Of a stretch of 64,000 bases of DNA, positions 1 through 8,831 are shown piece by piece. The notes beneath the pieces were generated by a model. That model ran no database searches. It was given only the letters and a program-made list of their open reading frames with translations, and was not told the DNA's origin. The stretch lies in contig NZ_CP027762.1 in the NCBI RefSeq assembly GCF_003852315.1, forward strand, positions 5,747,501-5,811,500, written 5' to 3'. Position 1 is the first letter of the stretch. Each line of letters begins with the position of its first letter. The stretch is from Pseudomonas sp. LBUM920 (GTDB lineage: Bacteria; Pseudomonadota; Gammaproteobacteria; Pseudomonadales; Pseudomonadaceae). The position numbers were made by a program, and so were the translations under genes.

Positions 1-232
1 ACGACCGGCGCCGCTGCATGAGTTGGAAAGATTGGCTGTGGACTAAACTTCGAAACATTAGTCATTCAACACCTCGCAGGCAAAACAGTCTGGCTGACTG
101 TTCACGCACTGAGTGGTGCAACTACCTACAAACATCACAACAAACTGCCGAAAAGTCTGCATTCGGATATGTCAATTGCTGTTTGTTTCTCTCTCTACAT
201 TACGCAACACTTAAGCGGGTTTAATGGCCTGG
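1..232. other. Left-edge sequence with no recognised gene
   Basis: Relatively AT-rich stretch downstream of the leftward eatR stop codon. Two short open frames exist here but neither resembles a known protein, and no hairpin with a T-run was found that would serve as an eatR terminator. I see nothing further that I can support. Confidence 0.4.
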
Positions 233-2140
233 TTAAGTTAAATAACTGCGTTCAATTCCGTGTTTGCGCAACTTTCTGTAAAGCGTATTTCGGCTCACCC
301 CCAAATGCTCAGCGGTGCGGGTCATGTGCCAATGGTGTTGCTGCAACGCTTCAAGCAAGGCCACGCGCTCCGCATCGTTCAAGGCAAGGCCGGGAACGGG
401 TTCAGAGGCCACGGCGGGTCGGGCCTGACGAATGATTGACGGCAAGTCGTCAAACCTGATTCGCCCATCCTCGGACAACGCCGCCAAGGTGCGTAATACG
501 TTGCGCAACTGCCGCACGTTGCCCGGCCAGGCAAAGTCCAGCAGCGCCTGACGCGCCGTCTCGTCGAGCAACACGACCTGCCCTGGCGCCTCATCGGCCA
601 GCAAAAAGTCCAGCAATTGAGCTTTGTCGCTGCGCTCACGCAAAGGCGGCACGTCGATTTCAAGGCCGTTGAGGCGGTAGTACAAGTCTTCGCGGAAGCT
701 GCCGCTGGCCACACGCGCCAACAAATCACGGTGCGTTGCGCTGATGATCCGCACATTGATTGCTTGCGGCTCACCGCCGATGGGCACGACCAGACGGTCT
801 TCCAACACTCTCAGCAGGCGGGTTTGCAATGCGAGGGGCATGTCGCCGATCTCGTCGAGAAACAAGGTGCCGCCGTCGGCCTGCTGTAACTTGCCGCGCA
901 TGCCTTCCTTGAGCGCGCCGGTAAAACTGCCGCCGCGATACCCGAATAGTTCGCTTTCGATCAGGCTCTCAGGAATGGCGGCGCAGTTGAGCGCAACAAA
1001 GGCTTTGTCAGCCCGCTGACTGGCCTGATGCACGGCCTTGGCGAAAGCTTCCTTGCCCGAACCGGTTTCACCGTTGATCAGCAACGGTACGTCGCGCTGG
1101 AACACCCGCAGCGCCTTGCGAAACTCATTCTGCAGCACCGGGTCGCCCAAGCAGATGCCCGTCAGGCGCGGCGCCTCGGGCTTGGCCTGCGGTGCCGGCA
1201 CGCTGCGTGCCTGGCCGCGCAATGCGGCGAATAAATGCCGGCCATCACGCGTACGCAGTGGCCAACTGGCCGTGGCGTTGGCGCTGGCACGGCCAAGCAG
1301 TTGATCAAGGGAACACTCGAAAAACGCTTCCACCGGTTGCCCCAGCAAACCGCCACGAACCTGTGCCAGCAGGTTGAGCGCGCTTTGGTTGACGGCGCAG
1401 ATCCGCCCTTCGCCATCGAACGCCAGCAACCCTTCACTGAACAGCCCCACGGATTCGGCCTGCAGGTGAAAACGCAGCAACCACTGGTTTTCAAAATGAC
1501 GCAGGAAGTAACAACTCTCGATCATCTTCGCCGACAGGTTCACCAGCGCCATGGTGTGGAATTGGCTCTGACGCGACACGGCCTCGCGCGCCGACGACAC
1601 GTCCAGCACGGCCAACAGCTCGCCCTGAGGGTCGAACACCGGGCTCGCCGAACAGGTCAGGCCGGTGTGGCGGCCGCGAAAATGCTCATCGCGGTGAATG
1701 GTCAGGGACTGGCGCTCCACCAGGCAGGTGCCGATGCCGTTGGTGCCTTCGCACGCCTCACTCCAGTCGGCGCCCAACCAGAGCCCGGCGCGCTCGAAAA
1801 TCTTGCGTTCCGAAGGTGCTGTCACACAGTTGAGAATCACCCCACGCGCATCGGTGAGCAATACCGCATGGCCGGCGCCGGAAAGCTGCTGATGCAGGCT
1901 GTTCATTTCGCTGCCGGCAATGTGCAGCACCTGCTGCAGGCGTTCGCGGCTTTCCAGCAGGCGGCCATGTTCGAGCACGGTGGGGGCGATGCTCAACGCG
2001 GGGTCGAGGTGATAATCCTCCAGGCAGCGCAGCCAGGAGCGGGCGATGGACGGGTCGCTGCCGGGGCCTTGGGCAAGGTCCTGCCCACGGGTGACGGTGA
2101 GGACTTGCTGGGCATGGCGACTGAAATGATCGTTCTGCAT
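233..2140 (-). CDS. eatR: Sigma-54-dependent activator of ethanolamine catabolism (EatR/AcoR type)
   Basis: Enhancer-binding protein of 635 residues that would activate RpoN-dependent transcription of the divergent ethanolamine operon. An N-terminal GAF-like sensory region covers about residues 60-210 (conserved ACEGTNGIGT at 129-138), followed by a PAS-like segment. The AAA+ domain shows Walker A GETGSGKE (357-364), the sigma-54 loop as GSFTGA (404-409, Ser instead of the usual Ala) and Walker B GGTLFLDE (423-430). A Fis-type helix-turn-helix lies at about 605-625. The open frame extends further upstream, but the ATG at 2140 gives the family N-terminus. In P. aeruginosa PA4021 (EatR) regulates ethanolamine use with RpoN; the name rests on this matching neighbourhood. 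A paralogous AcoR role in acetoin use is less likely because no acetoin genes adjoin. Confidence 0.85.
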   Translation of the reverse strand: MQNDHFSRHAQQVLTVTRGQDLAQGPGSDPSIARSWLRCLEDYHLDPALSIAPTVLEHGRLLESRERLQQVLHIAGSEMNSLHQQLSGAGHAVLLTDARGVILNCVTAPSERKIFERAGLWLGADWSEACEGTNGIGTCLVERQSLTIHRDEHFRGRHTGLTCSASPVFDPQGELLAVLDVSSAREAVSRQSQFHTMALVNLSAKMIESCYFLRHFENQWLLRFHLQAESVGLFSEGLLAFDGEGRICAVNQSALNLLAQVRGGLLGQPVEAFFECSLDQLLGRASANATASWPLRTRDGRHLFAALRGQARSVPAPQAKPEAPRLTGICLGDPVLQNEFRKALRVFQRDVPLLINGETGSGKEAFAKAVHQASQRADKAFVALNCAAIPESLIESELFGYRGGSFTGALKEGMRGKLQQADGGTLFLDEIGDMPLALQTRLLRVLEDRLVVPIGGEPQAINVRIISATHRDLLARVASGSFREDLYYRLNGLEIDVPPLRERSDKAQLLDFLLADEAPGQVVLLDETARQALLDFAWPGNVRQLRNVLRTLAALSEDGRIRFDDLPSIIRQARPAVASEPVPGLALNDAERVALLEALQQHHWHMTRTAEHLGVSRNTLYRKLRKHGIERSYLT

Positions 2141-2218
2141 GTTCTTATTATTCTCTCTGCGTGAGAACAGCCAGCATCCCCCAGCCACCCAGGCATTGCA
2201 ATCCCGGGCAGACCCGCC

Positions 2219-2280
2219 GGTCACAGGCTGTACCGTTTGTGGCACACACTGTCACCCCACCTGTACCAGCCCTGTCACAG
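2219..2280. promoter_or_regulatory. Candidate upstream activating sequence for EatR (CTGTNAC cluster)
   Basis: Five related motifs lie in 62 bp: GGTCACAG (2219), CTGTACC (2228), CTGTCACC (2249), CTGTACC (2261) and CTGTCACAG (2272). The last three are spaced 11-12 bp, close to one helical turn. They sit about 55-115 bp upstream of the -24 element, the usual place for enhancer-binding proteins. Assignment to EatR is inference from position. Confidence 0.4.
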
Positions 2281-2332
2281 CAACGCCTTTCAATAAACCT
2301 CAAACCCTTGATTTACCTGGCCTGCAAAGCAG

Positions 2333-2348
2333 TGGCCCGACCTTTGCT
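2333..2348 (+). promoter_or_regulatory. Sigma-54 (-24/-12) promoter of the ethanolamine operon
   Basis: TGGCCCG-N4-TTGCT fits the RpoN consensus TGGCACG-N4-TTGCW with one mismatch and exact GG/GC spacing. It lies 64 bp upstream of the dehydrogenase ATG and reads toward it, next to a divergent sigma-54 activator gene. Transcription would start near 2358-2360. Confidence 0.8.
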
Positions 2349-2412
2349 CTACGCTTTATCAAGCGCAACACCGCTGTACTCCAATAAACATAAAAGTCAG
2401 GAGATACCCACC

Positions 2413-3933
2413 ATGCGTTATGCACATCCCGGTACTGAAGGCGCGATTGTTTCGTTCAAGGCCAAGTACGGTAACTACATCGGCGGCGAATTCGTCGCGC
2501 CGGTGGATGGCAACTACTTCACCAACACCTCGCCGGTCAACGGCAAGCCCATCGCCGACTTCCCGCGCTCCACGGCCAAAGACATCGACAAAGCCCTCGA
2601 CGCCGCCCACGCCGCCGCGGATGCCTGGGGCAAGACCTCGGCTCAGGACCGCTCGCTGGTGCTGCTGAAAATCGCCGACCGCATCGAACAGAACCTCGAA
2701 CTGCTGGCCATCACCGAAACCTGGGACAACGGCAAAGCCGTGCGTGAAACCCTCAACGCCGACATCCCACTGGCGGCCGACCATTTCCGCTACTTCGCCG
2801 GCTGCATCCGCGCGCAGGAAGGCACCAGCGCCGAAATCAACGAACTGACCGCCTCGTATCACTTCCACGAACCGCTGGGCGTGGTCGGCCAGATCATCCC
2901 GTGGAACTTCCCGCTGCTGATGGCCGCGTGGAAACTCGCCCCGGCCCTGGCTGCCGGTAACTGCGTGGTGCTCAAGCCCGCCGAGCAAACACCGCTGGGC
3001 ATCAACGTGCTGATGGAACTGATCGGCGACCTGCTGCCGCCAGGCGTGCTGAACGTGGTGCACGGTTACGGCAAAGAAGCCGGCGAAGCCCTGGCCACCA
3101 GCAAACGCATCGCCAAGATCGCCTTTACCGGCTCGACCCCGGTGGGCTCGCACATCATGCACGCGGCGGCCGAGAACATTATTCCGTCCACCGTTGAGCT
3201 GGGCGGCAAGTCGCCGAACATCTTCTTCGCCGACATCATGAAAGCCGAACCGTCGTTTATCGAAAAGGCCGCCGAAGGCCTCGTGCTGGCGTTTTTCAAC
3301 CAGGGCGAAGTGTGCACCTGCCCATCGCGCGCGCTGGTGGAAGAGTCGATCTACGACGACTTCATGAAAGTGGTGATGAAAAAGATCGAGCAGATCAAAC
3401 GCGGCGACCCGCTGGACACTGACACCATGGTCGGCGCCCAGGCGTCCGAGCAGCAGTTCGACAAGATCCTGTCCTACCTGGAAATCGCCAAGGGCGAAGG
3501 CGCGCAATTGCTCACCGGCGGCAAGGTCGAGAAGCTCAGCGGCGACATGGCCGGCGGGTATTACATCCAGCCGACCCTGCTCAAGGGCACCAACGAAATG
3601 CGCGTGTTCCAGGAAGAAATCTTCGGCCCGGTGGTGAGCATCACCACCTTCAAGGACGAAGCCGAAGCCCTGGCAATTGCCAACGACACCGAGTTCGGCC
3701 TGGGCGCCGGTGTGTGGACCCGCGACATCAACCGCGCCTACCGCATGGGCCGCGCGATCAAGGCCGGCCGCGTATGGACCAACTGCTACCACCTGTACCC
3801 GGCGCACGCCGCGTTCGGCGGTTACAAGAAGTCCGGTGTAGGCCGTGAGACGCACAAGATGATGTTGGATCACTACCAGCAGACCAAGAACTTGCTGGTG
3901 AGCTACGACATTAATCCGTTGGGTTTCTTCTAA
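2413..3933 (+). CDS. exaC: NAD-dependent acetaldehyde dehydrogenase (ExaC family)
   Basis: Aldehyde dehydrogenase of 506 residues, the usual ExaC length, that would oxidise the acetaldehyde released by ethanolamine ammonia-lyase to acetate. The catalytic cysteine is C301 in GEVCTC, and the general-base glutamate lies in VELGGKSPN. The frame is open further upstream, but the ATG at 2413 follows the AGGAG-like site at 2399-2403 and starts the conserved MRYAHPG N-terminus. It is the first gene after the sigma-54 promoter and therefore presumably EatR-controlled. P. aeruginosa has two close paralogues (ExaC for ethanol, PA4022 for ethanolamine); the context favours the PA4022 role, so the symbol is a family name only. 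Confidence 0.9.
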   Translation: MRYAHPGTEGAIVSFKAKYGNYIGGEFVAPVDGNYFTNTSPVNGKPIADFPRSTAKDIDKALDAAHAAADAWGKTSAQDRSLVLLKIADRIEQNLELLAITETWDNGKAVRETLNADIPLAADHFRYFAGCIRAQEGTSAEINELTASYHFHEPLGVVGQIIPWNFPLLMAAWKLAPALAAGNCVVLKPAEQTPLGINVLMELIGDLLPPGVLNVVHGYGKEAGEALATSKRIAKIAFTGSTPVGSHIMHAAAENIIPSTVELGGKSPNIFFADIMKAEPSFIEKAAEGLVLAFFNQGEVCTCPSRALVEESIYDDFMKVVMKKIEQIKRGDPLDTDTMVGAQASEQQFDKILSYLEIAKGEGAQLLTGGKVEKLSGDMAGGYYIQPTLLKGTNEMRVFQEEIFGPVVSITTFKDEAEALAIANDTEFGLGAGVWTRDINRAYRMGRAIKAGRVWTNCYHLYPAHAAFGGYKKSGVGRETHKMMLDHYQQTKNLLVSYDINPLGFF

Positions 3934-3981
3934 CTTAAACCTGTAACGGGCGACCAGTTCTCAACTTGACATGCAATCAAG

Positions 3982-4069
3982 TGTGGGAGCTGGCTTGCCT
4001 GCGATGCAGGCACCTTGGTGTGTCAAGCACAGCTCGTTGATGCTATCGCAGGCAAGCCAGCTCCCACAT
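3982..4069. repeat. REP doublet between dehydrogenase and permease genes
   Basis: Two inverted REP copies, GTGGGAGCTGGCTTGCCTGC and its complement, are separated by about 45 bp, the common paired (BIME-like) form in Pseudomonas. It lies inside the presumed operon and may form an RNA stem that alters mRNA decay or read-through. Confidence 0.85.
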
Positions 4070-4149
4070 TAGATCTACGCAAGTACTCGCAACTCGCATT
4101 CGGCACAAAGAGGCCGAGTTAAAACAATAAGAATGGACGGTACTTTCCC

Positions 4150-5583
4150 ATGCCTAGCGAACCCACTGGCTCTTCCGTCGACTTCGAAAAAGTCGGCACC
4201 GACTACTTCCAACAACGCGAACTTAAAAAAGGCGCCGCCGGCTGGGTGCTGTTGGTCGGCCTTGGCGTTGCCTATGTGATCTCCGGTGACTACGCCGGCT
4301 GGAACTTCGGCCTGGCCCAAGGTGGCTGGGGCGGCATGTTCCTCGCCACCTTGCTGATGGCCACCATGTACCTGTGCATGTGCTTCTCGCTGGCCGAACT
4401 GTCTTCCATGATCCCCACCGCCGGCGGCGGCTACGGCTTTGCCCGCAGCGCCTTTGGCCCCTGGGGCGGCTTCCTTACCGGCACCGCGATCCTGATCGAA
4501 TACGCCATCGCCCCCGCGGCCATCGCGGTGTTTATCGGTGCTTATTGCGAGTCACTGTTCGGCATTGGCGGCTGGATGATTTACCTGGCGTTCTACATCA
4601 TCTTTATCGGCATCCACATCTTCGGCGTGGGCGAAGCCTTGAAGCTGATGTTTGTGATTACTGCCGTAGCGGCGATTGCCTTGGGCGTGTTCCTGGTGTC
4701 GATGGTGCCGCACTTCAACATTGCGAACCTGCTGGACATCCCCGTGACCGAGGCCAAAGGCGCCAGCACTTTCTTGCCGTTCGGCTACGTCGGCGTCTGG
4801 GCGGCGATTCCCTATGCGATCTGGTTTTTCCTCGCCGTCGAAGGCGTGCCGCTGGCTGCCGAAGAAACCAAGAACCCCAAGCGTGACCTGCCTCGTGGCT
4901 TGATCGGCGCCATTGTGGTGCTGACCAGTTTTGCCCTGTTGATTCTGGTCATCGCACCCGGCGGCGCCGGCACTTACGCGCTGATCAAGTCGGGCAACCC
5001 GTTGGTTGAGGCGCTGGCACTGTCCTACGGCGGTTCGACCTGGATGGGCAGCTTCGTCAACCTGGTTGGCTTGGCCGGGCTGATCGCGAGCTTTTTCTCG
5101 ATCATCTACGCCTATTCGCGGCAGATCTTCGCCTTGTCCCGCGCCGGTTACTTGCCGCGCAAGCTGTCGCAAACCAACAAAAGCAAGGCGCCGGTGCTGG
5201 CGCTGGTGATCCCGGGCATCATCGGTTTTGGCCTGTCGCTGACCGGCCAGGGTGATTTGCTGATTTTGGTGGCGGTCTTCGGCGCGACCATTTCCTACGT
5301 ACTGATGATGGCCGCGCACATCACCCTGCGCATCCGCCGCCCCAAAATGGACCGTCCGTACCGCACGCCGGGCGGCATTTTCACCTCTGGTGTCGCGCTG
5401 GTACTGGCCTGCGTGGCCGTAGTGGCGGGCTTTCTGGTGGATCCGCGGGTGGTGATTGGCGCCGCGATCATCTATGGAGTATTAATTGCTTACTTTGCTT
5501 TCTACAGCCGGCATCACTTGGTAGCAGGCACGCCCGAAGAAGAATTCGCCGCGATCCAGGCCGCAGAGGCCGCCTTGCACTGA
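4150..5583 (+). CDS. eat: Ethanolamine permease (APC family)
   Basis: Integral membrane protein of 477 residues with about twelve hydrophobic segments, of the amino acid-polyamine-organocation superfamily. It would bring ethanolamine across the inner membrane. A hydrophilic N-terminus (residues 1-30) precedes the first membrane segment, and a helical charged tail (TPEEEFAAIQAAEAA) ends the protein. The Eat assignment rests on its position directly before eutBC and after the acetaldehyde dehydrogenase, the arrangement found in P. aeruginosa PA4022-PA4025. A related amino-acid permease cannot be excluded from sequence alone. Confidence 0.88.
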   Translation: MPSEPTGSSVDFEKVGTDYFQQRELKKGAAGWVLLVGLGVAYVISGDYAGWNFGLAQGGWGGMFLATLLMATMYLCMCFSLAELSSMIPTAGGGYGFARSAFGPWGGFLTGTAILIEYAIAPAAIAVFIGAYCESLFGIGGWMIYLAFYIIFIGIHIFGVGEALKLMFVITAVAAIALGVFLVSMVPHFNIANLLDIPVTEAKGASTFLPFGYVGVWAAIPYAIWFFLAVEGVPLAAEETKNPKRDLPRGLIGAIVVLTSFALLILVIAPGGAGTYALIKSGNPLVEALALSYGGSTWMGSFVNLVGLAGLIASFFSIIYAYSRQIFALSRAGYLPRKLSQTNKSKAPVLALVIPGIIGFGLSLTGQGDLLILVAVFGATISYVLMMAAHITLRIRRPKMDRPYRTPGGIFTSGVALVLACVAVVAGFLVDPRVVIGAAIIYGVLIAYFAFYSRHHLVAGTPEEEFAAIQAAEAALH

Positions 5584-5636
5584 ATGCCGTAAACCTCGAC
5601 GCGGGCAGCTGGCCCGCGTCGCCAAGGAGACACTGT

Positions 5637-7031
5637 ATGGCAAGCTTTTCCCACGCGGTGGGTGCACAGACCTACCGCTTCAACAGCCTCAAGGACGTGA
5701 TGGCCAAGGCCAGCCCGGCGCGTTCCGGGGACTTCCTGGCCGGCGTGGCCGCGCAGAACGACGGCGAACGCGTGGCGGCGCAGATGGCGTTGGCGAACAT
5801 CCCGTTGAAGCACTTCCTCGAAGAAGTGCTGATCCCCTACGAAAGCGACGAAGTCACCCGGCTGATTATCGACACCCACGATAAACAGGCGTTTAGCGTG
5901 GTCAGCCACCTCACCGTCGGCGGCCTGCGCGACTGGCTGCTCAGTGACGCGGCCGACGAACACGCCCTACGCGCATTGGCGCCGGGGCTAACACCGGAAA
6001 TGGCCGCCGCCGTCTCCAAGATCATGCGCGTGCAGGACTTGGTGTTGGTTGCGCAAAAGATCCGCGTGGTCACTCAGTTTCGCGGCACCATGGGCCTGCG
6101 CGGGCGCCTGTCGACGCGCCTGCAGCCCAACCACCCGACGGACGAGCCGGCGGGCATCGCCGCGAGCATTCTCGACGGCCTGCTCTACGGCAACGGCGAC
6201 GCCATGATCGGCATCAACCCGGCCACCGACAGCATCGCCTCGATCTGCGCCATGCTTGAGATGCTTGATGCGATCATCCAGCGCTACGAAATCCCCACCC
6301 AGGCCTGCGTGCTGACTCACGTGACCACGTCCATCGAGGCCATCAACCGGGGCGTGCCGCTGGACCTGGTGTTCCAGTCGATTGCCGGCACCGAAGCGGC
6401 CAACGCCAGTTTCGGCATCAGCCTGAGCGTGCTGCAGGAGGGTTACGAGGCAGGTTTGAGCCTGAACCGCGGCACCTTGGGCCAGAACCTGATGTACTTC
6501 GAAACCGGCCAGGGCAGCGCCTTATCGGCCAACGCGCACTTTGGCGTCGACCAGCAAACCTGTGAGACCCGCGCCTACGCCGTTGCGCGGCATTTCAAGC
6601 CGTTTTTGGTCAACACCGTCGTAGGTTTTATCGGCCCGGAGTACCTGTACAACGGCAAGCAGATCATTCGCGCCGGCCTGGAAGACCACTTCTGCGGCAA
6701 GCTGCTCGGCGTGCCGATGGGTTGCGACATCTGCTACACCAACCACGCCGAGGCCGACCAGGATGACATGGACACCCTGCTGACCCTGCTGGGCGTGGCC
6801 GGGATCAACTTCATCATGGGCATCCCCGGCTCCGACGACATCATGCTCAACTACCAGACCACCTCGTTTCACGACGCGTTGTACGCCCGACAAACATTGG
6901 GTTTAAAACCGGCGCCGGAGTTTGAACAGTGGTTGGCCAAGATGGGCATCTTCACGCAAGCCGACGGCAAGGTGCACTTCGGCAACAGCCTGCCACCGGC
7001 GTTTCGCCACGCCTTGAAGCAATTGGGATGA
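5637..7031 (+). CDS. eutB: Ethanolamine ammonia-lyase large subunit
   Basis: Heavy chain (464 residues; E. coli form about 453) of the adenosylcobalamin-dependent enzyme that splits ethanolamine into acetaldehyde and ammonia. The TIM-barrel catalytic subunit contains the recognisable segments RGRLSTRLQPNHPTDE, DAMIGINPATDS, TLGQNLMYFETGQGSA and MGCDICYTNHAEADQDD. An AAGGAG site lies 8-10 bases before the ATG. The gene overlaps eutC by four bases (ATGA), as expected for two subunits of one complex. No carboxysome-type eut shell genes are present, so the pathway is the short cytosolic version. Confidence 0.97.
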   Translation: MASFSHAVGAQTYRFNSLKDVMAKASPARSGDFLAGVAAQNDGERVAAQMALANIPLKHFLEEVLIPYESDEVTRLIIDTHDKQAFSVVSHLTVGGLRDWLLSDAADEHALRALAPGLTPEMAAAVSKIMRVQDLVLVAQKIRVVTQFRGTMGLRGRLSTRLQPNHPTDEPAGIAASILDGLLYGNGDAMIGINPATDSIASICAMLEMLDAIIQRYEIPTQACVLTHVTTSIEAINRGVPLDLVFQSIAGTEAANASFGISLSVLQEGYEAGLSLNRGTLGQNLMYFETGQGSALSANAHFGVDQQTCETRAYAVARHFKPFLVNTVVGFIGPEYLYNGKQIIRAGLEDHFCGKLLGVPMGCDICYTNHAEADQDDMDTLLTLLGVAGINFIMGIPGSDDIMLNYQTTSFHDALYARQTLGLKPAPEFEQWLAKMGIFTQADGKVHFGNSLPPAFRHALKQLG

Positions 7032-7858
7032 AGGAGCCGCCTGTGCAAGTAGAACTGCCTGACAACCCGTGGCTGGAACTGCGCCGCCTGACCCCGGCGC
7101 GCATCGCCCTGGGCCGCACCGGCACCAGCATTCCCACCAGTGCGCAGCTGGACTTCCAATTCGCCCACGCCCAGGCGCGCGATGCGGTGCACCTGCCTTT
7201 TGACCATGAAGGCCTGAGCAGCCAAATGGCCGAGCGCGGCCGTGAGAGCTTGCTGCTGCACAGTGCCGCCGTTGACCGACATATGTATTTGCAACGCCCG
7301 GACCTGGGGCGACGCCTCAGTGATGAGTCGGCGCAGAGCTTGCGCGACTACGCCGCCGCGAACCCTGGCGGTGTGGACCTGGCCGTGGTGGTGGCCGATG
7401 GGCTGTCGGCGCTGGCCGTGCATAAACACACGTTGCCGTTTCTGACACGCATGGAAGAACAGACTCACGCCGAAGGGTGGTCCTTGTCGCCAGTCATCCT
7501 GGTGGAACAGGGGCGCGTGGCGGTGGCCGATGAAATCGGCCAGTTGCTGGGCGCCAAGATGGTGGTGATTCTGATCGGCGAGCGGCCGGGGCTCAGCTCG
7601 CCGGACAGCCTGGGGTTGTATTTCACCTACAACCCCAAGGTCGGGCTCACCGATGCGTATCGCAACTGCATTTCCAACGTGCGCCTGGAAGGCCTGAGCT
7701 ACGGCATGGCCGCGCATCGCCTGCTTTACTTGATGAAAGAGGCGTGTCGCCGGCAGCTGTCGGGGGTCAACCTCAAGGACGAGGCACAGGTACAGACCAT
7801 CGAGTCGGACGATCCTGACCTGATGAAAGGCAATTTCCTGCTCAGCCCGCCGGAATGA
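7028..7858 (+). CDS. eutC: Ethanolamine ammonia-lyase small subunit
   Basis: Light chain (276 residues from this start) that, with EutB, forms the cobalamin-binding site of ethanolamine ammonia-lyase. Family segments visible are RIALGRTGTS, QLDFQFAHAQARDAV, ILIGERPGLSSPDSLGLY and the C-terminal NCISNVRLEGLSYG. Two starts compete: the ATG at 7028 overlapping the eutB stop, with a poor ribosome site, and the GTG at 7043, which has a strong AAGGAG six bases upstream and would give 271 residues. I report the ATG, but the GTG is a serious alternative. Confidence 0.95.
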   Translation: MKEPPVQVELPDNPWLELRRLTPARIALGRTGTSIPTSAQLDFQFAHAQARDAVHLPFDHEGLSSQMAERGRESLLLHSAAVDRHMYLQRPDLGRRLSDESAQSLRDYAAANPGGVDLAVVVADGLSALAVHKHTLPFLTRMEEQTHAEGWSLSPVILVEQGRVAVADEIGQLLGAKMVVILIGERPGLSSPDSLGLYFTYNPKVGLTDAYRNCISNVRLEGLSYGMAAHRLLYLMKEACRRQLSGVNLKDEAQVQTIESDDPDLMKGNFLLSPPE

Positions 7859-7954
7859 CCGATAGCCGCACGATTGCGCTTTTTTGCGCCATTAGGCAGC
7901 ATCCGGTCACGGCCGCTTGTGTGGTCATCCCCCATTTGGAAGTTGAGGCCTGGC

Positions 7955-8413
7955 ATGCGGATTACTCAAGCGACCCTGGAACACTTGGACCTGTTGACCC
8001 CGTTGTTCGTCAAATACCGCGAGTTCTATGGCGCGCTGCCGTTCCCCGACTCATCGCGGGCGTTTCTGGAAAAACGCCTGCGCCGCAAGGAGTCGGTGAT
8101 CTACCTGGCCCTGGCCGACGATGATGACAAGCGACTGCTGGGTTTTTGTCAGCTGTACCCGAGCTTTTCGTCGCTGTCGCTTAAACGCGTGTGGATCCTC
8201 AATGACATCTACGTGGCCGAAGATGCGCGCCGGCAATTGGTGGCGGACAACCTGATGCGCACGGCCAAGAAAATGGCCAAGGAAACCCAGGCGGTGCGGC
8301 TGCGGGTGTCGACCAGCAGTGATAACGAGGTGGCGCAGAAGACTTATGAGTCGATCGGCTTTCGCGAAGATACGGAGTTCAAGAACTACGTGTTACCGAT
8401 CAGCGAAGACTGA
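7955..8413 (+). CDS. GNAT family N-acetyltransferase
   Basis: Protein of 152 residues with the Gcn5-related acetyltransferase fold: an acetyl-CoA-binding stretch around VWILNDIYVAEDARRQLVADNLM (beta4-alpha3) and the terminal element SDNEVAQKTYESIGF. The substrate is unknown. The start at 7955 (MRITQATLEHLD) gives a normal N-terminus; the frame is open further upstream but that part is not protein-like. It lies 96 bp after eutC on the same strand and may be a separate unit. Confidence 0.85.
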   Translation: MRITQATLEHLDLLTPLFVKYREFYGALPFPDSSRAFLEKRLRRKESVIYLALADDDDKRLLGFCQLYPSFSSLSLKRVWILNDIYVAEDARRQLVADNLMRTAKKMAKETQAVRLRVSTSSDNEVAQKTYESIGFREDTEFKNYVLPISED

Positions 8414-8831
8414 TAACGCCGAATGGCTTTGGCCTCCTAATGCGGCAAGTGAGCTTCCTGTGGCGAGCGGGTTCAGTGTGGCGAGCGGGCTTGCCCCGCG
8501 TTGGGCTGCGCAGCAGCCCCAAAACCAGGCGCCGAGTTATACCTGAAGGAATGCAGAACTTCTCGGGGGCCGCTTCGCAGCCCAACGCGGGGCAAGCCCG
8601 CTCGCCACGGTAAGCCCGCTCGCCACATACGACCGCTCCCACATTCGGATCGATGTAGATCGGAAGTACCTGCGACATGCCCCGCTACAAAACCCACACG
8701 CTTTTCACCTCTCAATACGTATAATGCGGACCTTTCAGGGTTGTAAGAAATACGGCATACACTTGTAGCCTTACTTACCCGTAGACCCCGCACTGGCCTG
8801 CTGAGCCGGGCCATTCACACAGGTGCCATCC
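8414..8831. other. Intergenic region before dedA
   Basis: 418 bp with no credible gene. It contains the 33-bp inverted repeat and a TATAAT box at 8720-8725 that could be the -10 element for dedA, although no good -35 match lies 16-18 bp upstream. Confidence 0.5.
8478..8608. repeat. Perfect 33-bp inverted repeat related to REP elements
   Basis: Arms 8478-8510 and 8576-8608 are exact reverse complements, starting GTGGCGAGCGGGCTTGCC and ending CGTTGGGCTGCG, with a 65-bp loop. Extra half-copies of GTGGCGAGCGGG flank both sides (8459-8471, 8614-8627). The GCGTTGGGCTGCG..GCAGCCCC core recurs at about 32476-32500. Confidence 0.85.

Noticed and set aside
2359..3873. Leftward open frame of 504 codons
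   Set aside because: Antisense to the aldehyde dehydrogenase gene.
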